Shown: one piece after another, positions 54,044 to 63,404 of the stretch
Layout: each line of letters starts with the position of its first letter
Position numbering within the stretch: position 1 is the first letter of the stretch
DNA from: Burkholderia lata
Lineage (GTDB): Bacteria; Pseudomonadota; Gammaproteobacteria; Burkholderiales; Burkholderiaceae
Assembly: GCF_000012945.1 (NCBI RefSeq)
Contig: NC_007510.1
Span: 992,001 to 1,056,000, forward strand
DNA length: 64,000 nucleotides
Direction: 5' to 3'
The notes under the pieces: model-generated
Told to the model about the DNA's origin: nothing
Database searches by the model: none
Seen by the model: the letters and a program-made list of their open reading frames with translations, nothing else
Program-made: the position numbers and the translations under genes

Positions 54044-56410
54044 ATGTCCTCTCCCTTCGCCGCGCGGCCGTCGCGCGGCCGGCTGGCGCTCGCATGCGCG
54101 GCCGCCTTTGCGTGGCCTGCCGCCCATGCGGCCTCGACGGACGATGCACGCGGCGCCACCGCGCGCGGTGGCGTCGAGCGTGCCGCCGATGCCGCCGCTC
54201 CCGCTTCGGCCGTCGCAACCGTGCCGCCAGCGCCGGTAGCCGGCGATACGCTGACCGCCGTCAGTGTGACCGCGCAGCGGCAACCGGTCGATCCCGATAC
54301 GCCGGCCGTCGTCACGTCGATCACGCGCGAGCAGATCGAATCGCACACCAACGTCACCACCGAGGACGCGCTGAAGTACGCGCCTAACCTGATGGTCCGC
54401 AAGCGCTATATCGGCGACCGCAACAGCGTGTTCGCAGGCCGCGACTTCAACGAACTGCAGAGTGCGCGCGGACTCGTCTATGCCGACGGCGTGCTGCTGT
54501 CGAACCTGCTCGGCTCGAGCTACGCGTACCCGCCGCGCTGGTCGCTGATTCCGCCCGACGATATCGCGCGCGTCGACGTGCTCTATGGCCCCTTTTCCGC
54601 GCTGTATCCGGGCAACTCGATCGGCTCGACCGTGCTGCTCACCACGCGTCGCCCGGAAAAGCTCGAGGCGTCGCTGTCGACGCAGTTCTTCACGCAGCGC
54701 TACCACGACGGCTACGGATTCGCGGACAGCTTCGGCGGCAATCACCAGACCGCGCGGATTGCGAACCGCGTCGGCCGGTTCTGGTTCGCGCTGTCGCTCG
54801 ACCGGCTCGAGAACAACGGTCAGCCGATGCAGTATGCGAGCCCCAATTCGGCGTACAACCCGAAGCTCGGCACGGCCGTGCCCGTGACGGGCGCCGCGAC
54901 CGACATCGGGCCCAATGGCCGGCCGCGGACGATCGTCGGCGCGCAGACGATCGAGCGGACCGAGCAGCTCAACGAGACGGTGCGGATGGGCTATGCGTTC
55001 ACCGACCACGTCGATGCGACGCTCACGCTCGGGCATTGGGAGAACCATTACCGGCAGCACGGCGAGACCTTCCTGCGCGATGCGGCCGGCAATCCGGTCT
55101 ACGGCGGCAACGTGTCGATCGGCGGCCAGAACATGACCGTCGCGCCGAACGCATTCGCGCCGCAGCGCGGCGACCAGGAGAACTGGCTGTACGCGCTCGG
55201 CCTGAACGGCCGGCTCGATTCCGGCTGGCGCCTGTCGGGCGTCGTGTCCGCGTACGACGTGTCGCGCGACGTGCAGCGCTCGGCGTCGACCGTGCAGGGA
55301 GGTGCAGGCACGCTGTTCCAGGGCGACGGCACCGGCTGGCGCACGCTCGACCTGAAGGCCGAGGCGCCGGAAGTGAAGGGCCATACGTTCACGTTCGGCT
55401 ATCACTACGACAACTACTTCCTGCGCAACGTCACGTTCAACACGGCCGACTGGCTGGCCGGGCCGACCACGTCGCTGTCGAGCGTCTATCGCGGCGACAC
55501 GCGCACGCAGGCGCTGTTCGGACAGGACGCGTGGCGCTTCGCGCCGGGCTGGCTCGCAACGCTGGGGCTGCGCTACGAGCGCTGGGATGCATACGGCGGC
55601 GCGCTCGGCAATGCGAGCGGCACGCTCGGCTACGCGGACCGCAGCGCGAATGCGCTGTCGCCGAAGGTCGCACTGCAATGGGATGCGACCGACGTCTGGC
55701 GCTTCCGGCTGTCGTTTGCGACCGGCACGCGTTTCCCGACGGTCGGCGAACTGTTCCAGGGCACGATCTCGAACAACGCGATCGTCAACAACAACCCGAA
55801 CCTGCGGCCGGAAAAGGCGATCGACTGGGACTTCACGGCCGAACGCGACGTGGGCGTCGGCGTCGTGCGTGCCAGCGTGTTCCAGAGCGATCTGCGCGAT
55901 TCGATCTACAGCCAGACGACGGTGTCGGGCGCGACGACGGTGACCAACATCTCGAACGTCGATCGCGTGCGCGTGCGCGGCGTCGAACTCGCGTTCAGCG
56001 GCGAGAACGTCGGTTTGAAGGGGCTCGCGATCGACGCGAACGTGTCGGCGAGCAACGCGCAGATCCTCGCCGATGCGGCGAATCCCGCGTATGTCGGCTC
56101 GCGCTTTCCGCGAATTCCGCGCATGCGTGCGAACCTGCTCGCGTCGTATCGCTTCGACGAGCACTGGCTGGCGAGCGTCGGCGTGCGCTACTCGGGCCGC
56201 CAGTTCAACACGCTCGACAACAGCGACGTGAATCCGGACGTCTACGGCGGCACGAGCTCGTTCACGGTCGTCGACCTGAAGGCGCGCTACCGCTTCGACC
56301 ATCACTGGACCGCGTCGCTCGGTATCGACAACCTGACGGACCGCCGCTACTACGTGTTCCACCCGTATCCGGGCCGTACTTTCTATGGAGAACTGAAATG
56401 GTCGCTGTGA
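54044..56410 (+). CDS. TonB-dependent outer-membrane receptor
   Basis: A 788-residue outer-membrane gated channel. A signal peptide covers about residues 1-35. The plug domain begins with a TonB box-like stretch TAVSVTAQRQPVDPDTPAVV, then SITREQIESHTNVTTEDALK and RDFNELQSARGLVYADG. A 22-strand barrel follows, ending in the terminal aromatic segment (LTDRRYYVFHPYPGRTFYGELKWSL ends). Position after a DUF2946 gene and before a Cys-rich exported protein and thioredoxin-like protein suggests a metal (possibly copper) substrate; siderophore or other uptake is not excluded. Confidence 0.9.
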   Translation: MSSPFAARPSRGRLALACAAAFAWPAAHAASTDDARGATARGGVERAADAAAPASAVATVPPAPVAGDTLTAVSVTAQRQPVDPDTPAVVTSITREQIESHTNVTTEDALKYAPNLMVRKRYIGDRNSVFAGRDFNELQSARGLVYADGVLLSNLLGSSYAYPPRWSLIPPDDIARVDVLYGPFSALYPGNSIGSTVLLTTRRPEKLEASLSTQFFTQRYHDGYGFADSFGGNHQTARIANRVGRFWFALSLDRLENNGQPMQYASPNSAYNPKLGTAVPVTGAATDIGPNGRPRTIVGAQTIERTEQLNETVRMGYAFTDHVDATLTLGHWENHYRQHGETFLRDAAGNPVYGGNVSIGGQNMTVAPNAFAPQRGDQENWLYALGLNGRLDSGWRLSGVVSAYDVSRDVQRSASTVQGGAGTLFQGDGTGWRTLDLKAEAPEVKGHTFTFGYHYDNYFLRNVTFNTADWLAGPTTSLSSVYRGDTRTQALFGQDAWRFAPGWLATLGLRYERWDAYGGALGNASGTLGYADRSANALSPKVALQWDATDVWRFRLSFATGTRFPTVGELFQGTISNNAIVNNNPNLRPEKAIDWDFTAERDVGVGVVRASVFQSDLRDSIYSQTTVSGATTVTNISNVDRVRVRGVELAFSGENVGLKGLAIDANVSASNAQILADAANPAYVGSRFPRIPRMRANLLASYRFDEHWLASVGVRYSGRQFNTLDNSDVNPDVYGGTSSFTVVDLKARYRFDHHWTASLGIDNLTDRRYYVFHPYPGRTFYGELKWSL

Positions 56411-57666
56411 GATCGCTCGCGGCAGGCGTCGCGCTGTGGTTCGCGTCGCTGTCGCCGGCCGGCGCGCACGATGCGCACGACGTGCCGAAGGCCGCCGATT
56501 CGCACGCCGCGCACATGAGCATGCAGGCCGCGCCCGCGCAGCAGAAGCAGCCGCTCGCGACGGGGGTGGCATTCGACACGCATCACCGGCTGTGGGTCGC
56601 GTGGGTCGAGGGCGCGCATGTCGTCGTCGCGCATTCCGACGACACGGGCCGCACGCTGTCCGCGCCCGTGACCGTCAACGCGATGCCGGAGCCGATCTAC
56701 ACGAGCGCCGAGAATCGCCCGAAGATCGCCACGAGTCCGGACGGGCGTGCGGTGTACGTGTCGTGGTCGATGCCGCTCGATGCGCCGTACACGGGCATGG
56801 TGCGTTTCGCACGATCACTCGACGGCGGTGTGACGTGGAGCGTGCCCATGACCGTGCATCGCGACCGGCAGGCCATCACGCACCGCTTCGACATGATGGC
56901 CGTCGATCCGGCCGGCAACATCGCGATCGCGTGGATCGACAAGCGCGATCTCGTCGCGGCGAAAGCGGCGGGGCAGGCGTATGAAGGCGCGGCCGTCTAC
57001 TACGCGGTATCGCGCGACGGCGGCGCATCGTTCGAAGCCGAACGCAAGGTGACCGACCATACGTGCGAATGCTGTCGCATCGCGATGGCGATCGATCCGG
57101 CCGGACGTATCGAGACCGCATGGCGCAACGTGTTCCCGGGGCAGATTCGCGATCATGCGCTCGCCGCGTTGCCCGTCGCTGCGTCGGAATCGATCGTCCC
57201 GGTGCGCGCGACGTTCTCGAACTGGCACGTCGAGGCGTGCCCCGAGCATGGGCCGGCGCTGGCGATCACGCCGGACGGCACGCGCCATCTCGTCTGGTTC
57301 GGTGTCGTCGGCGGCCGGGCCGACGTGTTCTATTCGCGCATCGGCGCCGATGGCCAGCCGCGCGGCACGCCGTGGGCATTCGGCGCGAATCCCGCGGTGC
57401 CAGGCGAGCAGGCGTCGCATGCGGCACTCGTCGCGCGTGGCGACATCGTGTGGCTCGCCTGGAAGGCGTTCGACGGCGACACGATGCAGATCAAGCTGCG
57501 CCGGTCGGACGATCGCGGCGAGCACTGGTCGGCGCCGCGCGTGATCGCAGCGACATCGGGTGCAAGCGACAACCCGCAGTTGCTCGACGATGCGGGGCGA
57601 ATCTATTTGTCGTGGCGCACGCGTAACGACGGCTATCGGCTGATCGCCGTGGAGGCGGTGAAATGA
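56398..57666 (+). CDS. Exported BNR-repeat (sialidase-like propeller) protein
   Basis: A 422-residue exported protein. A signal peptide (about residues 1-23, cleavage near GAHA) is followed by a histidine-rich segment (HDAHDVPKAADSHAAHMSM) that could bind metal. Asp-box-like repeats SLDGGVTW, SRDGGASF and SDDRGEHW mark a beta-propeller. A cysteine motif TCECC lies near residue 222. It overlaps the receptor gene by 13 nt and the next gene by 4 nt, so coupling is tight. No sialidase catalytic set is seen, so carbohydrate hydrolysis is unlikely. Confidence 0.75.
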   Translation: MVAVRSLAAGVALWFASLSPAGAHDAHDVPKAADSHAAHMSMQAAPAQQKQPLATGVAFDTHHRLWVAWVEGAHVVVAHSDDTGRTLSAPVTVNAMPEPIYTSAENRPKIATSPDGRAVYVSWSMPLDAPYTGMVRFARSLDGGVTWSVPMTVHRDRQAITHRFDMMAVDPAGNIAIAWIDKRDLVAAKAAGQAYEGAAVYYAVSRDGGASFEAERKVTDHTCECCRIAMAIDPAGRIETAWRNVFPGQIRDHALAALPVAASESIVPVRATFSNWHVEACPEHGPALAITPDGTRHLVWFGVVGGRADVFYSRIGADGQPRGTPWAFGANPAVPGEQASHAALVARGDIVWLAWKAFDGDTMQIKLRRSDDRGEHWSAPRVIAATSGASDNPQLLDDAGRIYLSWRTRNDGYRLIAVEAVK

Positions 57667-58145
57667 AGCGGCTGATTGCATTGCTGGGCATCGTGCTCGC
57701 GAGCGTGCCGGCGTGGGCCGGCGGCGAGTTGCAGCCGCTGCGCGCCGCCGACGTCGCGCGCCTGTATTCGACTGCGCACGAGCGGCCACTGGTGGTCGAG
57801 ATCTGGTCGCTCGATTGCGGATACTGTCGCGAGAACGCCGCGCATCTGGTCGCGTGGCAGCGTCGTCATCCGGACGTGCAGCTCGCGATGGTTGCGATGG
57901 ATACATATGACGACAGCGGTGCGGCGATCTCGCAGGCGCTCGCGCAGATGAACTTGCCGCCGCAGGTCGCGCAGTACGCGAACGCGGAGCCGATGCCCGA
58001 GCGTCTGCGGGCGGTGCTCGATGCGGGATGGAGAGGGGAGATGCCGCGCACCGTGTGGATCGGGCGCGATGGCGCACGGGAAGCGCGCAGCGGATTGCTG
58101 ACGGCCGATGTGCTCGACGGCTGGTTGCAGCGCGCCAAGCGCTGA
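57663..58145 (+). CDS. Thioredoxin-fold periplasmic protein
   Basis: A 160-residue exported protein. The signal peptide (about residues 1-20) ends PAWA-GG. The thioredoxin fold carries CGYC (Cys52-Cys55) in VVEIWSLDCGYCREN, in the same place as TlpA/ResA active sites. It starts at ATGA overlapping the previous stop. It could keep the cysteines of the neighbouring propeller protein reduced or deliver electrons to a metal. It is last in the TonB operon. Confidence 0.85.
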   Translation: MKRLIALLGIVLASVPAWAGGELQPLRAADVARLYSTAHERPLVVEIWSLDCGYCRENAAHLVAWQRRHPDVQLAMVAMDTYDDSGAAISQALAQMNLPPQVAQYANAEPMPERLRAVLDAGWRGEMPRTVWIGRDGAREARSGLLTADVLDGWLQRAKR

Positions 58146-58191
58146 ACGGGCCGACGGCGCGCGGCGAACGGGCCGCGCGCCGGCCTGATGC

Positions 58192-58213
58192 GAAAACGCG
58201 CCCGAAGGCGCGT
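58192..58213 (-). terminator. Rho-independent terminator of the GlsB-type gene
   Basis: On the minus strand ACGCGCC-TTCG-GGCGCGT is followed by TTTT (plus-strand AAAA at 58193-58196). It lies 12 nt after the gene. Confidence 0.7.
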
Positions 58214-58224
58214 GGAGAGAAGCG

Positions 58225-58479
58225 TCAGGCCGCTCGCTTGAATAGCCGGATCACGAACAGCAGGATCACCGCTCCGACGACGGCGACGATCACCGAACCG
58301 ATGAAGCCGCTGCCGACGCTGATGCCGAGCATCCCGGCGAGCCAGCCGCCGATCACTGCGCCGACGATCCCGACGATGATGTCGACGATCAGCCCGAAGC
58401 CGCCGCCCTTGACGAGCAAGCCGGCAAGCCAGCCGGCAATCGCACCGATGATGAGCCACATAATCAAGCCATGAGCCAT
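58225..58479 (-). CDS. GlsB/YeaQ/YmgE family stress-response membrane protein
   Basis: An 84-residue hydrophobic protein with three membrane segments, glycine zippers (IIGAIAGWLAGLLVKGGGFG, IVGAVIGGWLAGMLGISVG) and a basic tail RLFKRAA. This is the typical layout of the transglycosylase-associated (Tag/GlsB) family linked to general stress. The ATG at 58479 follows AGAGGACAACC. The exact function is unknown. Confidence 0.85.
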   Translation of the reverse strand: MAHGLIMWLIIGAIAGWLAGLLVKGGGFGLIVDIIVGIVGAVIGGWLAGMLGISVGSGFIGSVIVAVVGAVILLFVIRLFKRAA

Positions 58480-58740
58480 GGTTGTCCTCTCCTTGAGTTG
58501 TGTCGAATGACCGGACGTCGGCTGTGTCGCCGCAAGCTGAATGAAGGCGGCATTGCGACCCGCCGCGCCGCCCACGCAATGTAACGCGATAGACGGGTCG
58601 GAATCGTTAAGTAATGTTATGCACCCTTAACGGGATTTTCCAGGGAATTCGTCTGCATACGGTGAGGCTCGCGCACGGGCAATACGCGGCGAAATGAATC
58701 TGTAAGAAAGGCCGGCGGTGAAGCCGGTCGGCCATGCGTG

Positions 58741-58953
58741 TCATCGTTCGTGCGTCGACGCCTGCATGCCCGCGTCGGGCAATCCGTCGCCTGCGTCGGC
58801 GATCAGCCGTGCGACGGTCGCGGAATCGCCGATCGCCTCGATCGACAGCCACGCGAAGCGGGCGAGAAAGAGCGACGCATCGGCTTCGCCGATCCGCGTC
58901 ATCGTGCGGCACAGGTCGGTGTAGAGCGTGTCGCGTTCGGTATCCGTCATCAT
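58741..58953 (-). CDS. DUF2783 family protein
   Basis: A 70-residue soluble protein (MMTDTERDTLYTDLCRTMTR onward, middle LFLARFAWLSIEAIGDSATV). DUF2783 proteins occur next to FAD-dependent aromatic hydroxylases, and here the start overlaps the hydroxylase stop (ATGATGA). AGGAG precedes the start at six nt. The role of the family is unknown; it may be a small partner or stability factor for the hydroxylase. Confidence 0.75.
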   Translation of the reverse strand: MMTDTERDTLYTDLCRTMTRIGEADASLFLARFAWLSIEAIGDSATVARLIADAGDGLPDAGMQASTHER

Positions 58954-60683
58954 GCGGTCTCCTGAGGATCGGTTGATGCGCACGGATGGAGTGCGCGTTC
59001 GAGCGCGGCGGTCACGTCGCTGGCGCGAGCGTCGTGCCAGCGGCCGAGTACGTGACCGTCCGGACGCACGAGATAGACGGTGCCGTCGCGCGCGCCGTAC
59101 ATGTCGAACAGCCGGCCGTCGTCGTCATGGCCGCCACAGCGCGGTTGTTGCGGCGCCGCATGCCGTGCGAGCGTGACGAGTGCGAACGGTATCCGTGAAG
59201 CCTGCAGACGCCGTTCGAGATCGGCCAGCGCCGGATCGGGCTCGCCGTCGGACGTGAAGCAGAACGCGGTGAAGCGCGGGGCGACGAGATCGGTCAGGTG
59301 GCCGCGGCGCATGTCGCTGCCGTGGGCCGTGTACAGCATCAGCGGACATTCGGCGAGCACCGTGCCGGGCGCGGGGCCGGCTGAAAACGTGTCGCGTTCG
59401 GCTGCGTTGAGCGGCGACGTTGCATACGCGATCGCCGTCGTCTGGCGCGGATTGATCAGCGAGCGCAGCGCCGGATGCCGGACCGCGAGCGACAGCACGG
59501 CCTTGCGCATCAGTTCGAAGGCAAACGACGGCGGCGCCATGAACTCGGTGCTCTTCGTGCCGTAGCGCAGGTTCTCGTGCGTCGCGAACACGCGTTCGTC
59601 CGAGTAGCTGTCGAGCAGCGTGTCCGATGCGAGCCCGCGCGTCACGTACGCGAGTTTCCATGCAAGGTTGTCGGCATCGTCGATGCCCGAATTCGCACCG
59701 CGCACGCCGAAGATCGGCACGAGATGCGCGGCGTCGCCGCAGAACAGCACGCGGCCGTGCCGATAGCGTTCGAGCGTCAGCGCGTTCGCCTTGTAGATCG
59801 TGATCCAGATCGGCGACCAGTCGCCGCGCTCGCCCATCATGTCGAGCAGGTTCTGCACGCGCGGGATCACGTTCTCCGGCTTGACGGCCGCTTCGGGATC
59901 CTCATCGTCGCGCAACTGGTAGTCGATGCGCCACACGTTGTCGGGCTGCTTGTGGACGAGCACCGTCGAGCCCGGGTTCGACGACGGATCGAAGTACGCG
60001 AGCCGTTCGGTCGGCCGGTCGCTGTCGAGCGCGATGTCGACGATCACGTAGCGGCCCTCGTAGCTCGTGCCCTGCAGCGACAGGCCGAGCGCTTCACGCA
60101 TCGTGCTGCGTCCGCCGTCACACGCGACGACCCAGGCGGCGTCGAGTGCGTAGCCGCCGAGCGGCGTGTCGACGTCGACGCGCACACCGTCCGGTTGCCG
60201 GGTCACGCCGGTGACTTTCGCCTGCCAGCGAATCTCGATGAGTTCGGGGCGGCGCTGCACGGCATCGAGCAGGAACTGCTCGATGTGATACTGCGCGAGA
60301 TTGATCATCGGCGGCAGCTTCTGGTTTTCGTCCTGCGGCATCGTGAAATGCAGCACTTCGTCGCGACGGTAGAAGCTGCGCCCGCCGGTCCACGGCAGTC
60401 CCGTGCGCAGGAAATCGTCGAGCGCGCCGAGCCGCTCGATGATTTCGAGGCTGCGCCGCGAGATGCAGATGGCGCGGCTGCCGTGGCAGACCGCATCGTC
60501 GGCCTCGATCAGCACGCTGTGGATACCGTGGTTCGCGAGACCGAGCGCGACGGCGAGGCCGACGGGGCCGCCGCCGACGATCGCCACGCGATGCCGGTGC
60601 GTATCGATACTGTCGTCGCAGGCTGGCAGATGCGCGGGATGGCGCTCGGCGACGAACGGGTAGGGCTTGAAGTCGATATCCAT
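58950..60683 (-). CDS. FAD-dependent aromatic hydroxylase (MhpA-like)
   Basis: A 577-residue flavoprotein of the class A monooxygenases, which hydroxylate phenolic rings with NAD(P)H and O2. The ADP-binding [15 protein letters not shown] lies at about residues 36-50, the GD motif FCGDAAHLVPIFGVRG near 320-335 and the intermediate WVVACDGGRSTMRE near 185. A C-terminal thioredoxin-like domain (VYLVRPDGHVLGRWHD) follows, as in MhpA and phenol hydroxylases. The substrate is unknown; no other degradation genes are near. It is coupled to a DUF2783 gene, and a LuxR-type regulator gene lies 164 nt upstream on the same strand. Confidence 0.85.
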   Translation of the reverse strand: MDIDFKPYPFVAERHPAHLPACDDSIDTHRHRVAIVGGGPVGLAVALGLANHGIHSVLIEADDAVCHGSRAICISRRSLEIIERLGALDDFLRTGLPWTGGRSFYRRDEVLHFTMPQDENQKLPPMINLAQYHIEQFLLDAVQRRPELIEIRWQAKVTGVTRQPDGVRVDVDTPLGGYALDAAWVVACDGGRSTMREALGLSLQGTSYEGRYVIVDIALDSDRPTERLAYFDPSSNPGSTVLVHKQPDNVWRIDYQLRDDEDPEAAVKPENVIPRVQNLLDMMGERGDWSPIWITIYKANALTLERYRHGRVLFCGDAAHLVPIFGVRGANSGIDDADNLAWKLAYVTRGLASDTLLDSYSDERVFATHENLRYGTKSTEFMAPPSFAFELMRKAVLSLAVRHPALRSLINPRQTTAIAYATSPLNAAERDTFSAGPAPGTVLAECPLMLYTAHGSDMRRGHLTDLVAPRFTAFCFTSDGEPDPALADLERRLQASRIPFALVTLARHAAPQQPRCGGHDDDGRLFDMYGARDGTVYLVRPDGHVLGRWHDARASDVTAALERALHPCASTDPQETA

Positions 60684-60847
60684 CGTTGGCTTCCAGGGGA
60701 GGGCAGTTCGACGTGCACGCGCGCCGGGGCAACGTGTGCAGGCAGTCGAAGCAGTATGGAAGCCGGGCGGAAATCCGCTGTCCCCATTCCGGGTACAGCA
60801 AGCCGACCGGGATTTACCCGGATTCGGTCATCACCGGCCCGGTTGGT

Positions 60848-61657
60848 TCAGGGCTGCAGGCAGAGCGCGAACAGCTGGCGCTGGCTCGAGATGCCCAGGC
60901 GCCGGTATGCGCGTTTCTGGTACGTGACGACACTCGACGCCTTCACGCCGATCGTCTCGCCGATCTCGTGCGCGGTCTGGCCTTCGAGCACGCCGCGCAG
61001 CACGTCGAGTTCACGCTTGGACAGCGCCGGGCATGCGCGGCGTAGCCGCGCGAGCATCAGTTGCGGGATCCCGATCTGCGCCGCACCGGCGAGCGCGTAG
61101 TGATGCTTCGCGGCCTGCGCGATCAGCGGCGCGAGCGCTTCGATTTCCGCGATCTCACGCGGCTGGAACGCACCGCTGCGATGCGCACGGTACAGGTTGA
61201 TCGACATCCAGCTCGCATCGTTGGGCTGCATCAGCAGCGACAGCCGGTCGGACACGTCTGGCCCGCGGTAGCAGGCCGCGCGATACGCTTCATGATCGAT
61301 CTCGTCGCCGGCCTGCTGGTGCAGCAGCAGGTCGTGGCGGCGCGCGCCGCGATGCGCGCTCGACACGATCTTCTGGTTGCCGTCGAGCGCGTAGAAGTGT
61401 CGCGCGTAGGTGTCGGCGACGTCGCGCAGGTAACGGCCGCCGCGATGGTCGGCGACGGATAGCGTGCGCGGGCGGTTGCCGAACTCGTACGCGAAGATCG
61501 TGCATTGCGTGACCGACAGCGCGTCGTCGAACAGCTTCAGCACTTCGGCTGCGAATGCGTTTGGTTCGCTGTCGCCGATCGCGGCGACGAGGCGCGTCGC
61601 ACGCGATACGTCCAGTTGCCCGGTGAGGTTCGGTCGCTCGAGACGCCAGGTGCGCAT
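60848..61657 (-). CDS. LuxR-family transcriptional regulator
   Basis: A 269-residue DNA-binding protein. The C-terminal ~60 residues carry the LuxR helix-turn-helix (LSKRELDVLRGVLEGQTAHE, then the recognition helix in GVKASSVVTYQKRAYRRLGI). The N-terminal part does not show the acyl-homoserine-lactone signature residues clearly, so a GAF/PAS-like or unknown sensor is more likely than quorum sensing. The ATG at 61657 begins the conserved segment; the longer frame has no Shine-Dalgarno. It lies upstream of the hydroxylase on the same strand and may control it. Confidence 0.8.
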   Translation of the reverse strand: MRTWRLERPNLTGQLDVSRATRLVAAIGDSEPNAFAAEVLKLFDDALSVTQCTIFAYEFGNRPRTLSVADHRGGRYLRDVADTYARHFYALDGNQKIVSSAHRGARRHDLLLHQQAGDEIDHEAYRAACYRGPDVSDRLSLLMQPNDASWMSINLYRAHRSGAFQPREIAEIEALAPLIAQAAKHHYALAGAAQIGIPQLMLARLRRACPALSKRELDVLRGVLEGQTAHEIGETIGVKASSVVTYQKRAYRRLGISSQRQLFALCLQP

Positions 61658-61789
61658 GATGCTCGGAAAGGGCGGAGTGGTTCGTCGATTGTAATCGGCG
61701 GGGTACGGCGCGGGAGTCGGGTGATGCCCGCAAGCGGAGCGGACGCGGAGAGAAGGCGGGCAGCGCACGATTTGGCGCCTGGAATGAGA

Positions 61790-61821
61790 AAAGGGCTGAC
61801 AAGCATGCTTGTCAGCCCTTT
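61790..61821 (-). terminator. Terminator of tRNA-Thr(CGT), perfect 32-bp palindrome
   Basis: A perfect palindrome of 32 nt, starting AAAGGGCTGACAAGC and reading the same on the other strand, 6 nt beyond the tRNA 3' end. T residues follow on the minus strand. It may act in both directions. Confidence 0.8.
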
Positions 61822-61827
61822 ATAACT

Positions 61828-61903
61828 TGGTGCCGGAGATAGGAGTCGAACCTACGACCTTCGCATTACGAATGCGCTGCTCTACCAACTGAGCTACACC
61901 GGC
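61828..61903 (-). tRNA. tRNA-Thr(CGT)
   Basis: A 76-nt tRNA with encoded CCA, acceptor GCCGGTG/CTCCGGC (one G-T), anticodon loop TTCGTAA (anticodon CGT). The anticodon and T arms closely match E. coli thrW as I remember it. Confidence 0.95.
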
Positions 61904-62110
61904 ATCAGAGAAACGAAATTATAAGGTGAAATCTGAATCCTTGGCAATAGGTTTTGCGAATTTTTTTCAGCTTGCTGCTGCTGTTTCGCGAAACTCATCG
62001 ACTCGGCAAACTTCCCGCTTCGTTTCACTGCGATACGACCCGGTGGGGTCACATCGAGAGCCGCGATTCTACGTACGTCGCGCGACACTGTCTAGTGCTG
62101 CAGTGCAAAT

Positions 62111-63124
<1,014 letters not shown>

Positions 63125-63338
63125 GACAGACTCCAGAAGGCCAAAAGAATCCTTGAATGGCCGCAATTTTACCCGTCGCACCTCCCGAGCCGCCGGGTTT
63201 TTTCGTCCGGTTACATGGCCGGGCGGCCGGACCGGCCCGGTTTCCGGTGGTGGAGACGGGCGGGACGCGCGTTGCGGCGGCGGCCGGCGGCGCGGTCAGA
63301 CCCCGCGATTGCGCCTGGTTACAGCCGTGTTCACACAA

Positions 63339-63373
63339 TAAAAAAGCCGGTGCCGCGACGGGCGGCACCGGCT
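63339..63373 (-). terminator. Rho-independent terminator of pepN
   Basis: AGCCGGTGCCGC and GCGGCACCGGCT form a 12-bp stem. On the minus strand it is followed by six T residues, 32 nt after the pepN stop. Confidence 0.9.
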
Positions 63374-63404
63374 GTCTCGCGCGGGCGCGATGCGGGCGAT
63401 CGCG

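Noticed and set aside
54038..56572. 844-codon minus-strand frame opposite the TonB receptor gene
   Set aside because: Antisense shadow with Arg/Val repetition; the plus-strand receptor is certain.
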